From Pigoraptor vietnamica (Eukaryota; Opisthokonta; Filasterea), in assembly GCA_943704525.1 (NCBI GenBank), contig CALSCQ010000483.1, positions 1 to 24,740 on the forward strand: a stretch of 24,740 nt of DNA. Direction: 5' to 3'. Under the pieces are notes generated by a model. The model saw only the letters and a list, made by a program, of their open reading frames with translations. It ran no database searches and was not told the DNA's origin. The translations under genes and the position numbers were made by a program. Shown here one piece after another: positions 1-12,469 of the stretch (positions are counted from its first letter, which is position 1; the number at the start of each line of letters is the position of its first letter).

Positions 1-77
1 CCCCCCTCCTCCGGCCCACGTTACGCACACACGGCCGCTCGTCCGCCTCACACGCGAATTGCCCACTTGCCTTGCAG

Positions 78-480
78 GAGTACCGCTTCAAGCGCATTCC
101 GATCCCCATCACCCTCCACCAAATCTCAACGTTCCACATCAACGTACGCCAACAGCCAACGGTCAAACTGCACCGTTCACTCTTCACACGTTCACTCGTC
201 ACTCGTTCGCTTTTCCCCTCGTGCCCTCCACACAACACACTCAACAACGTGAGTCACTATGTTGTCCGTTGGTAAACACCGGCGTTCCCGTTAACAGGAG
301 GCTGGCAAGATCTTCCTCCACGAGGACTGCTGGGACGTCAAGTCGATCCTCCAGACCGTCCCGGCGCCGCTGTTTGGCGCCCTCTACGACCGCGCGCGCT
401 GCGTTATCGGAAGTGCCACGAGCGCCGTTCTCAAGCGGTTCCAACCCGCGCCCCGCGCACAAGCCGAAACGGCGCGCTGA
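78..480 (+). CDS. C-terminal exons of an NTF2/SnoaL-like fold protein (5' part missing)
   Basis: Two exons are visible: 78-143 (acceptor CAG at 75-77) and 298-480 (acceptor CAG at 295-297, stop TGA 478-480). Joined in phase 0 they give 82 residues. The segment around the junction reads ISTFHIN then EAGKIFLHEDCWD, followed by VKSILQTVPAPLFGALYDR. The pattern G-K-I-x-x-H-x-D-x-W-D followed by a Leu/Pro stretch is typical of the last strands of NTF2/SnoaL-like domains, including the 'SigF-like' proteins of fungi. The family call is from memory of that pattern, and no substrate can be inferred. The donor used here is GT at 144. A stronger-looking GTGAGT at 249 would add 35 residues of low-complexity sequence inside the domain, so I disfavour it. 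Bases 1-77 read as intron, so the N-terminal part lies off the contig. Confidence 0.6.
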
Positions 481-847
481 GAGATGTGACGGCTGAGTGA
501 TGGTCGTTGCCACGGAAACAAGATCTGTCAAGACTAAATAAGGATATCGTGCTCGTTAGAAACTCATAAAAGGCTACTTTGTGTACAATTGATTCCCAAA
601 GAAGGGAATAGTGGAATGTGTCGCCGAGTGGAGCGCTTCTTCAACTGTTTCTCTCGCTGTCTGTCACATGAGTACTAGGCGCATCTCTTAGCGCAGTCGA
701 GAGCAGGCTCCCAGAGCAGTCGTTCGCCTTAGTGTAGAGGGCGTCTCTTTTGGCGGAACCGCAGTTGAAGTGGAAAGGGCCTCTTGGCCCGTCAAGCGAC
801 AGGGACACACCGCACACTTGCGCACTCGTCGAACACTCGGTCAAAAA
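481..847. other. Intergenic stretch between the NTF2-like gene and LRRC34
   Basis: No gene seen. It holds the 3' flank of the upstream gene and presumably the promoter of LRRC34. A TATA-like CATAAAAGG lies at 565-573, about 275 bases before the LRRC34 ATG. No canonical AATAAA was found after the upstream stop; the nearest match is AAATAA at about 536-541. These motif calls are weak. Confidence 0.4.
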
Positions 848-3255
<2,408 letters not shown>

Positions 3256-3467
3256 TGCTGCGCGGTTAATGTGCGCGTGTGCGTGCGTGCAGGGCGTCTG
3301 CGTGTGTTCGCGTGTGCATTTGGCGGTTGTTTGCGTTGTTGCTGCGTGCGTGCCACTTTTCTCCGTCTCTGCGCTTTCGCGCGCGACTATAAACCAACGT
3401 ATTTGGAAATTGCGCCGAATGCTTTTTCTCGCCACAACAGTTTACATTGCGCCGCCGTGGCACTGCG

Positions 3468-3745
3468 CTATCGCCGCGCATGGCGCGACTTTTGTTCAAC
3501 GACGAGGGCGTCCAGCTGCGCGCACAGCTTGCGGGACTCCGCGGCATCGACCTCGAGAGGGCGCGAGCCCGTGTACAAATGTCCCACGGCGTTGCAGCGG
3601 CTAAAGTACTTGTGGTCTGTGCGCGGTGCGTCGCGGTCCTTAGTGGCGGTGCCGGGGCGCACTTCCCGCGGGTGAAGACCGAGGTAGACGAGCGCCTCTG
3701 CCCCGTTGAAGGGGGTGACGTTGAGCGTCTGGACAAAGATGCGCA

Positions 3746-3803
<58 letters not shown>

Positions 3804-5357
3804 TGCGTAGAGGAAGAATTTGCGTCAGTGTACAGACAAAACCCCAGTGCAGAATTGCCACACCATCGCAAAGGGCGGCCACACACCAGCAGGAAGAAAG
3901 GGAAGAGGAGCGACCAGAACCACCGCGGGAGAAAGTTGTACGTGAGCTGCGACATGACGAGCCCAGGGCACATCGAATACACCGAAATGCCCTTTGGGTT
4001 CAGCCGCTCGTTCATCGCCCGTGTGAGGACGTCAATCGCACGCTTAGACGCGCCGTAGGGGTTCTTGCTGCGGGTCGACGTGAGATGTGAGTGTGCGCGT
4101 ATGTGTGAGCGTATGTGTGCGCGTATGTGTGCGTGCGTGTTGTGCGACTGAAGAACCAATGAAGGGGGAGATAAAGTTCAAACGCAGATAAGGTCCAAAC
4201 GCAAGCCGCGATCACAGAACAGAGCTATTCGGGCTTACAAACACTTGCACACACACGGCCACGCACCCAGACGAGTGCTGAATGTCGTTGACGTCAAAGT
4301 CGCGCTTGCTTGCGGCATTCGATGACGTCCATATGACGCGCGCGTTGCCCGTGCGCTCCATCAGCTCCTCGAGCTCACGTGTCTATAGGGTGTGCAAGAC
4401 CAACAGGGGAGCAATGGGTGAGTCGGAGGGGACTGAAGAATGGGAAGACTGCGAGCGCCAAGAGCGTGTTTGCGGCAACTCACAAGGACATAGTGGCCAA
4501 ACACATTCGTCGCAAAAATCGTCCTCAGGCCGTCCTTGCCGACGTCGTCCGCCACGCGCAGCATGCCCTCGCCCGTCGACAGCACGTGCGCAATGTGCGA
4601 CGGCGTCACGGGGGCGAACCCGGACCAGTTGATCGCGGTTACCGGCATAATGCCTGCGTTCAGGTAGAGGTAGTCGAGGCGCGTGTACCTGCACGCAGAG
4701 AGAGGGCATAAGTGAATGAAGAGAGATCGAAGGACGTCTGCGAAGGGACGTGGGGACAGGCACAGCTCGTGTGTCCATGAGGGCGTGCATTGAAAAAAGT
4801 AGTAGGAACAGACGGTGTGTGTGGTTCAGCGCCACTCTTGTCGCCACCCACACACCTGCGCCGGAACTCGGCGGCGGCGTGAAGCACGGACGGCACACTT
4901 CCGACGTCGATGCAGAGGACGTCCACCACTGCCGAGGGACACGCGTGCCGAATCTCACGCGCGGCCTCCTCGGCCTTTGAGACGCTGCGGCAGCCGATGC
5001 ACACGGTGATGGCAATGTCGCGCACCGCGTGCCACACGGCAAGGCGCTTGGCGAGGGCCAAACCGATGCCAGTGGAGGGAGAAGAGAAGGGGAGTGAAGG
5101 AAAACAACGGACACGATGCCCAAATGGAAAGGCGATTGAGCCTTGGAGGAGACATGAATACGCGCACACGCACGCGCACACGCACAGACACACACACACA
5201 CACACACACAACGCACACGACGCACACGCCCACACGCCCACACACCATACACATTGAGGAAGGGAAGAACGAACAAACACTTGAGCGACAGTGAAAGGCG
5301 TGGGTGTGGATATGTGTTTGCGCCCGTGATGAGAGCGACCCGCTCCTCGCGCGCCAT
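3468..5357 (-). CDS. HSD17B7: 3-ketosteroid reductase of the HSD17B7/Erg27 family (short-chain dehydrogenase)
   Basis: Six exons on the minus strand: 5357-5314, 5071-4856, 4688-4484, 4382-4267, 4067-3887, 3746-3468 (stop TGA). The product is 346 aa; human HSD17B7 is 341. It has the SDR cofactor motif TGANTGIG (residues 11-18), NAG (97-99), the catalytic serine in WTSS (173-176) and YGASK with catalytic Tyr198 and Lys202. Downstream, LPRWFWSLLFPFFLL and LNVTPFNGAEALVYL match the membrane-proximal region peculiar to HSD17B7 (human ILPPFIWTLL and LTPYNGTEALVWL, from memory). The family reduces the 3-keto group during C4-demethylation of sterols, using NADPH, at the ER. This implies de novo sterol synthesis. 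Exon 1 joins exon 2 only through an AT-AC intron, listed separately; the other introns are GT-AG. A TATA-like CTTTTAAAG lies at 5457-5465, about 100 bases upstream. Confidence 0.92.
3749..3808. repeat. (GT)n followed by (GCGT)n in sterol reductase intron 5
   Basis: A perfect GT run (3749-3784) followed by GCGT units, directly against the exon 6 acceptor (AG complement at 3747-3748). On the transcript it is a CA-rich tract ending in the CAG acceptor. Confidence 0.92.
4085..4141. repeat. Imperfect GCGTATGTGT repeat in sterol reductase intron 4
   Basis: Alternating GTGTGCGCGTATGTGTGAGC-like units, three to four imperfect copies, lie just upstream (transcript sense) of the exon 5 acceptor. Confidence 0.8.
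5072..5313 (-). other. Probable U12-type AT-AC intron (intron 1 of the 3-ketosteroid reductase gene)
   Basis: Read on the minus strand, the 242-base intron starts ATATCC (5313-5308), ends CTCCAC (5077-5072) and has TTTTCCTTCACT at 5104-5093. That element differs from the U12 branch consensus TTCCTTRAC at one position. The putative branch A at 5095 is 23 bases from the 3' end, slightly far for U12 introns. Removing it joins AAC-AC to T-GGC and recreates TGANTGIG exactly. No GT-AG pair in the interval gives an intact Rossmann motif. The intron also contains a CA/GT-rich microsatellite (about 5165-5260). Confidence 0.8.
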
Positions 5358-6415
5358 TTCGTCGCCCGTCGCGAAGAGTCAAAACGCTTCACAGAAAAAA
5401 GAACAATAACGAACACACTTGAAGAGACAGACGAGAGAGAAATGTCGCCGGTTCAGCTTTTAAAGAATCGTAGCGCGAGAAGCCGAGAGTGAAGAGTGCG
5501 CCGCCGCTTGACAACGAAGTGGAGCGGCACGTGACCTGGACCGAGCGTGCCGATTGGTCGGCACTTGTGGCCTGAGAATGCACGCACACGCGCGAAAAAT
5601 GTAACCGGCACGCAGCACGCCACATCGAAAAGAGATTAGGGACGAAGGCGAGGCAGACACACTGACAGTCGCTCTCACACACACTCTTTCAGTTTATGCC
5701 ACTCTTTGGACCACGGGCTTGCGCCGAGCCGAATTCCACACATCGGTGCCACACCTATTGCCCATATTTGGACAATGCCGAACGGAGAGGGATGCGCGCA
5801 CGTTTTCGTGAGGCCATCCTCGCGCGGACAATGAGCTCGCGGCGCAAAAGCTGCGAGCAAGCGAGACTTCGGCTGACGTTTCGACTTTCGGTTGTCGCGT
5901 CAGGGGACTAATAACCCGTAGTCGCACTGCGTCCGCCGTGAGCACACGCGTGCGCTGGTTTGAGCACAGCCATGGACTGTGGCGTCGAAGCGCCCGTGTC
6001 GCAACGAAACGCGACGGCGAAACCGACGTGTTGATCGAGTCGGCTTTGTAAGATGACATTGGGCAGCAAGATCGTCGAAAGAGCTCAGAACTCATACGGT
6101 GGCTTGGGCGGTGCATCGAGGAATACAAGAGTCCTGGAATGTGCGCGCGTCCGCGTTAGTGTGAACTATGAAGACGAAGGCAGCGGGAGATGAGTGAGCG
6201 AGAGAGTGATGCGGGGTGTGTGTGTGTGTGTTGCTGCGTTGGTGCAAAAACTCGGAAGAGAAGAAGGGCTCACAGACAGAACAGAGATAGAGTAAGAGAA
6301 AATGTGCGCTTAGAGCAAGTGCGAACGGGAGAAGAAAGTTGCACGAATCGAATCGGGGACACAGAGAGAACAACGTGGTCCGGAGAGCGATGTCAGAGAC
6401 GCAAGCGAACGGCAA
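5358..6415. other. Intergenic stretch upstream of the sterol reductase gene
   Basis: No gene is supported. Nearest the ATG it holds the TATA-like CTTTTAAAG (5457-5465). An open minus-strand frame at 5694-6128 is rich in Ser/Arg and has no recognisable domain; I treat it as chance. From about 6240 to 6400 the plus strand is purine-rich, which would be a pyrimidine-rich 3' flank for the minus-strand gene ending at 6416. A short GT run is at 6217-6232. Confidence 0.4.
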
Positions 6416-6929
6416 TCACCTCTTCCCGTTCACCGTGACGGCATGTCCCACCACCTTCGGCGGCACAGCGCCCTTCGCATCCCACGTGCCGTCGGCCTGC
6501 GCCCTATCGCGCGTCACGCCCGTCCCCCTTTCGCGCTCGCGCTCCTCCACCTTGTTGCTCGATTTCGCGCTCCTTCGAACAACGCCGCCGCGCCAAAATT
6601 CAAACGGACGGTGGAGAGCGACCTCGTCGAATCGCCGCGAATTGCCCATGCCATCCGAGTACATGGACAGGCGAACGGGAGACAGACGCAGAGGTTCTGC
6701 GAGACCTCCCTGCTCGCCCTTGGGAAATCGCCGCTCACTGGGCACCAAAGGCGACGACATTGAATGCGATGTCGACGTCCGCCCTCCTTGACGGTTGATC
6801 GCCGGGGGCTGCGGCGATTGTTGTTGTTGTGGAGGCCGTGCGTGCTGCCGCTGTTCTCTCGCCTTACGCTGCGCTTGTTCTAGGACTTCGAGCAACGGAT
6901 GTTTGCTCTTGCCCTGAGCTGCCGAATTG
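6416..6929 (-). CDS. Uncharacterised protein, C-terminal exon
   Basis: Open for 170 residues, ending TGA at 6418-6416. The 5' edge is set by an acceptor-like CTCACAG (6936-6930); a second AG follows 11 bases further on (6919). The start reads GKSKHPLLEVLEQAQRKARE, which looks like a short amphipathic or coiled-coil helix. A Gln/Pro-rich linker, a Ser-rich stretch and a basic-acidic region with EERERERG follow. I recognise no domain. The composition suggests a disordered protein. The upstream exon is not settled: an ATG in good context (AAAAAATGACC) lies near 7168 on this strand, but I could not find a donor that joins it convincingly. Confidence 0.4.
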
Positions 6930-6939
6930 CTGTGAGTGG

Positions 6940-7793
6940 GACGAGAACGAAGCACGGCCGACACAGCGGCGCGCAACGGAAGGCCCACTGGCGTCCGCAC
7001 GGGGGAAGCACTACACAACGCCATGTGTGCGCAGGAAGCACAACGCCATGTGTGTGTGTGGGCGCGTGTGGAATAACTCGTGGTGGATTTTTGCCAGCAG
7101 CACGTGAATAATCGCAACTCGCAACCGCGCCAATGGTGGGCCATCCGGGGTGGACATTGGTCATTTTTTGATAGTTCGTTTATCGCCACACACCACGACG
7201 TCCGCAAGCAACACACTCTTTCGTGTGCACACACTTGGGACGCAGCGGGGAGGCATTGAGCGATCGCACGCCGCATACGCCGAGCGAGCGCGGCACAGGC
7301 ACAAACGCACACACACACGGGATGAAAACGAGACAAATTTCAAATAGAGGGCAGCCAGGAATGAGATCAGCAACGCGGCGAGAAGAGAACGACGACGGGA
7401 AAAAGAAAAGAGGCGCCACACGAGAGAAAGCGACGAGCACATCACGCGCACACACGGGCAAGGGGAACACACCGCGACCGCCCCTCCGCACACACACACA
7501 CCAAGGACAAAGAGACCAGCGGACAACCGGCCACTCAAAGCACACAGAACGATGCAGGCGCACGCAGCGTAAACTCATACGCTGCGTCAAACGCCGCATT
7601 CGCCGAGGCTCCAAAGCGACAGACCGACGCGCTCAGCATCCGCACACGCACGCACGCACGCGCGCACACACGACACGTCACGGCCGGCAACGGCAGCACG
7701 CGGCCCCCCTTTCTCGAGGCATTTCTCCCAAAAACACGCAGCGCGGGAGAGTGCGACAAAGGGACGGCAGCGGCGCTTTCCGCCGGGGCCTCT
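6940..7793. other. Stretch between the uncharacterised exon and CDC42
   Basis: It probably holds the 5' part of the minus-strand gene ending at 6416 and the 3' flank of CDC42. No exon can be defended. It contains a near-direct duplication of about 15 bases (both copies include CGCCATGTGTG, 7020-7055) and a perfect 10-bp inverted repeat at 7562-7587, listed separately. It is rich in CGCACACA-type simple sequence. Confidence 0.4.
7562..7587. repeat. Perfect 10-bp inverted repeat with 6-base loop
   Basis: ACGCAGCGTA (7562-7571), loop AACTCA, TACGCTGCGT (7578-7587). It lies 207 bases past the CDC42 stop on the minus strand, so it could fall in that gene's 3' UTR or just beyond. Role unknown. Confidence 0.85.
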
Positions 7794-9073
<1,280 letters not shown>

Positions 9074-9460
9074 ATTTGTGTGTGTGTGTGGGTGCGCTCA
9101 CGCCCCTGCGGGACAAATCGAAAGGCAAAGCGCACACAGTTATGAGCCTCCGCGTGTGAAACAATCGCCAACAAACGCCAGAGTCAGCGCCGGTGGGAAC
9201 TCCCTCCGTCGCGTTCCCGGAGCCGCACACACCTCTCAACCAGCAAGAACGAGGGCGAGCCGCACACCGACGGGACGCGCAAAGTCAAAGCGCACACTCG
9301 ATCTTCTCTCCCAAAGAGTGCTACACGGCAACCAGACTCTCTCAGAGACGCGCGTCGCAATACGGGAGATTGTGCTTATATAACCGTGCGTGATATTTTT
9401 GGCTTGGTGAGCGTGTGTGCTGTGGAGCAATACCGTGACACAAGGGCCACTGTCTCTCAC

Positions 9461-9497
<37 letters not shown>

Positions 9498-9689
9498 ACG
9501 AGAGGAGAGAGTGTGCGTGCGTGCATGTGAGCGCCCACGCCAAGCGAGAGCCCAGCCGCAGACCAGCCCCTTAAATTGACAAGGGCCCATTTTTGCCTCA
9601 CTTTTCGCCCAATTGTCAATTTGGAATAGGGAGACACCCGAGAAAAGCCCGTACTCTCAGCCATCCCTCTCCACAAACACATAAAGCAC
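9074..9689. other. CDC42 5' flank
   Basis: Probable promoter and 5' UTR. The palindrome TTATATAA (9376-9383) is about 300 bases before the ATG. A (CA)n run occupies 9461-9497. No gene was seen. Confidence 0.45.
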
Positions 9690-9905
9690 GCGGCAATTTG
9701 CCTGAAAATAAAAATTTTCCAATACATTATCCATACAAATCGCCGATTGAAATAAACGCCGAATTTTTATTATTTTATTTTTCATTTTTGGTTCAATTTT
9801 TTTTCCCTCTCTACAACCGCACTCACAACAAATATAAATTGGACGTTTATTACAGCCGCCCTTCACTATGCATTTTGTACCGGCTTAAAATTTATTAATC
9901 TTCGT
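9690..9905. other. AT-rich island
   Basis: About 200 bases dominated by A/T runs (AAAATAAAAATTTT, TTTTTATTATTTTATTTTTC, TAAAATTTATTAATC) inside otherwise GC-rich DNA. It has no reading frame and no terminal inverted repeats that I could find. It may be a nucleosome-free or promoter-type spacer or a decayed insertion; the sequence does not decide. Confidence 0.6.
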
Positions 9906-9939
9906 CCATACTCGCCAAGCCATAGCTATTTTTAGACGC

Positions 9940-10760
9940 ATGACTCCCACGGATGATCACGTGACTAGAAGACCGCCAAAAACTGCCGGTACAACTTGTA
10001 TCTTTTCTGGGAAGCAGGGAATGGGGTCCGTAACAGACGCCGGAACAGGTAAGCAGAAGCGACAGTACCTCCGGGTACTGTCGCGCCCTTGGCAGTCGCA
10101 GAATCACAGCGACGAGGTAAGGGATGTGTGCATTTAAGTTCTACCCATTTGGCCTTACACTCCCTTGAATCTATACCCAGTCACGCACTTTTTTGGCCAG
10201 TCGATCGCGGCACAAATCATGGACATGACGGATTCATGGGCAATTGTCGCGTTGCTAGTTGTCGCGAACTTGCCGAGCTTGCACAACCGTGCATTCGCGA
10301 CGTTGGGATCCGCCCCCCCTGACGTCCCTCGCGTATCGCGGTTGAGCGCGGCAATGGCGTGGCATTCTTGCGAACGCCCGGAAACGCTACGTGGATGAGA
10401 TCGCTCTGCAACGTCTGGGAGGAAGACGCGCTGGATGAGCAGCGGCCCATCGCCACGTCTCAAAAGTCGCAGAAGCGTTTGCGGATGACATTCTTCCCGT
10501 CCTTTCCCCGCTGACGGCGGCAACTGTGGACGCAATGGCGACCAAGGCGACGTACCGGATGAACGACGGCAGTCGAAATTCCCTCTATGTTGTTCACTTG
10601 CCGTGGATATCCGCAGTGTTCTTCGCAAGAGTGTGTGCCGCACACAAAATTGCAATGAAATCGGAAGTGGCTCAGTGTGAATTGGAGGTCTTTTTTTGTC
10701 AGGTTTATTTTCTCCTTCCGTGCACTTGCATTGCACACGTCGCAAAACAGCAGCATTAGT
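9940..10760 (+). other. Coding-like fragments, gene or pseudogene not resolved
   Basis: Plus-strand pieces look like protein but do not join. 9940-10114 is open from an ATG and ends at a strong donor GAG|GTAAGG (10115). 10200-10395 follows an acceptor-like TTTTTTGGCCAG and reads SIAAQIMDMTDSWAIVALL, then LPSLHNRAFATLG, before TGA. 10432-10756, in another frame, reads VAEAFADDILPVLSPLTAATVDAM. These hydrophobic-helical stretches could be remnants of a helical-repeat protein, but I recognise no family. The minus strand is also open over 10155-10805 (216 codons) without recognisable motifs. Confidence 0.25.
10059..10084. repeat. Perfect 11-bp inverted repeat closing a UCCG tetraloop
   Basis: GCGACAGTACC (10059-10069), loop TCCG (10070-10073), GGTACTGTCGC (10074-10084). 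Transcribed from the plus strand the loop is C(UCCG)G, a member of the UNCG tetraloops, which are unusually stable. It lies between two donor-like sequences (CAGGTAAGC at 10045-10053, GAGGTAAGG at 10112-10120). Confidence 0.85.
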
Positions 10761-11062
10761 CTTCGATTGCACGCCGAAGACTGAAAAGAAGAAAGAAGAG
10801 CACACCTATATACACGGTCACGCACGCAAAGCCCGCCGCTCTCAATCACACAACAGCCAACGCGGACGCAGATGCACTATCCCGCCCGAAGCCGGCAGAA
10901 AGGAACATAATTCAAGCAAAAAAGGGGAAAAGAAACGATAATAATTCAAACTCCGAGAGACCGAAGGTCGTCCGGCCGCTCCCATGCCAATAAAATTGTA
11001 AAGGCGCTTCTCGCGCCCGTGGCCGACTGCACGTAGTCGCCATGTCCTCCGCGCCTCCGTCG
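10761..11062. other. FAM72 3' flank
   Basis: No gene seen. It is purine-rich on the plus strand at 10780-10800 and 10900-10940. An AATAAA at 10988 is on the plus strand, the wrong strand for FAM72. Confidence 0.35.
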
Positions 11063-11578
11063 CTACCGGCAGCACTCGTCTCGCAAGCACGTCTCGTCGG
11101 CGAGGTGTAGACCCGCGACGTCCTCGTTCGGGTTGGGCACGTGAGACCAGAACATGACGGCGCCCGTCCGGGGGTCAAACCGCTCCGTCGCGCGCACGGC
11201 GTCCGAGTGGAACATCCAGAAGTGGCCGTTGTTGCAGCCCGCGAGGCACATCATGCACGGCTTGGTCACGTGGTAGCCCATCGCGTTGCCGCACGTGAGG
11301 CAGCAGAAGTTGCGGATCTTGCAGAGGCAGTTCTTGGTCATGTAGTCGTCGCCCACGAGGTCCACGCGGCGCACGGGCGGAATGTCCGTCGAAAAGAGCT
11401 CGACCGACACGTCGGCGAGAAGGATGGCGCGCATTCCGCGCACGCACAGCTCCGTCTCGCAATAACCGCACTGCAACTGCAGCACGGGCTTCGACTGGAA
11501 GAGCGCGCGCGCGCTTGTCACCGACTCGTCGCGGTTAAAGTGGAGTCGCCGGCGGATGCGAGGCTGGTCAAACTCCAT
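11063..11578 (-). CDS. FAM72A: FAM72 family protein
   Basis: A single uninterrupted reading frame of 171 aa on the minus strand; human FAM72A is 149. The family core is clear: a first Cys pair in CGYCETELC, then [19 protein letters not shown] with [14 protein letters not shown] (human [22 protein letters not shown], from memory), a Cys-rich block ([21 protein letters not shown]) and the signature [11 protein letters not shown]. Extra length is a charged N-terminus of about 25 residues and a C-terminal tail ending DECCR. The cysteines suggest a zinc-stabilised fold. Mammalian FAM72A binds and destabilises the uracil-DNA glycosylase UNG2; whether that holds here is unknown. It is the only intronless gene in the window. 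It is divergent from CZIB, with 891 bases between the start codons. Confidence 0.93.
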   Translation of the reverse strand: [171 protein letters not shown]

Positions 11579-12469
11579 TTTCGCTCACGGCGCAAAGATA
11601 ACGACCGACGAGCGACGACTTACGCTTGCGAACGACTCCCTCTCCGCCCACGGAAAGGCGAAGAGGGAAGCTGGGGCGCCGATGAGCGACGGCGCACGCA
11701 GGGGCGCGTTAACTGGTGCGAAGCGGTTGAAAGCCGAACGATTTTGCATCCAATTTGCCCCCGCAACTCCGTAGAATTCACCCCTTGCTCGCAGTGTCCG
11801 TCTCGCGCGAGAAGGAGAAGAGTGAGGATCGCTGTGCGCGGTCGCACGCAAACGCGGGAAACGCAAACAGTGGACAACAGCAATTCCTAATCGCCAGGCG
11901 ATTAGAGGCAACTTCAACGTTAAGCCGCCAACAATGCACCACCGCACAATGGACACAGCGCGTTGTCACTCGCAACAGCACGCACGTGTGGCTTGTTCTT
12001 CGAAATAGGCGTGCCTCTATTGCCAGTGGAAATCGCGAGGAGGACCGGGGCACACACACGCACTCGCTCTCCACTCAAGCGACCAGTGGACAGTGCACAA
12101 AATAATAACGCATCGGATCTTTTATTATTACGTGCCACTTAGTATGGATTAACTATGAAAATGAAAATTATTTGCACTGGTTTTCCGACATGTGGCTGGA
12201 AATTTCCGCCGATGATGTGGGGATTTTGGGGAATTTGGGAGGATTTTTGGGATTACGCCGCAAAAATGGTGACTGTCGCCATGGCAATTGTTTGCTGTAA
12301 CGAACTGTTACGTTGTTACGCGCCGTTACTTTTCGTTACTGACTCTCTGTTTCGCAATTGCGCCGGCTTCGATCTCTTCAAATGTACAATCTGACGCTGA
12401 AAATCTTGCAGCGAACGCAAGGACTTTGCCCACGAGAGTTTTCGGTGTGCTGAAGTGAAAGCAAGTAGA
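11579..12469. other. Divergent intergenic region between FAM72 and CZIB
   Basis: No gene. It should hold the promoters of both flanking genes. It includes AT-rich DNA around 12100-12180, a run of G blocks at 12219-12251, and a cluster of GTTAC motifs at 12297-12339, within 180 bases of the CZIB start. Short AATAATAA/TTATTATT inverted repeats lie at about 12103-12128. Confidence 0.45.
12297..12339 (+). promoter_or_regulatory. Cluster of GTTAC motifs resembling Myb half-sites
   Basis: GTTAC occurs at 12307, 12315, 12325 and 12335, with the inverted form GTAAC at 12297. Spacing is 8 to 10 bases, so the last three are on nearly the same helical face. In CTGTTA and CCGTTA the complements TAACAG and TAACGG fit the Myb consensus YAACNG. 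The cluster is 130-170 bases upstream of the CZIB ATG. Function is inferred only. Confidence 0.35.

Noticed and set aside
249-297. Alternative GTGAGT donor at 249 for the NTF2-like gene
   Set aside because: A stronger consensus, but it inserts 35 low-complexity residues between adjacent strands of a conserved domain.
5694-6128. 145-codon minus-strand open frame
   Set aside because: No domain, Ser/Arg-rich random composition, no splice or start context; chance in GC-rich DNA.
9461-9497. CA run near CDC42 as possible Z-DNA promoter element
   Set aside because: Such runs are everywhere in this window, so position alone is no evidence.
10155-10805. 216-codon minus-strand open frame
   Set aside because: No recognisable motif, and the opposite strand shows equally protein-like fragments; not listed as a gene.
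12219-12251. GGGGATTTT repeats as an interstitial telomere
   Set aside because: Only about four irregular units, not at a contig end, and the contig ends show no telomeric repeat.
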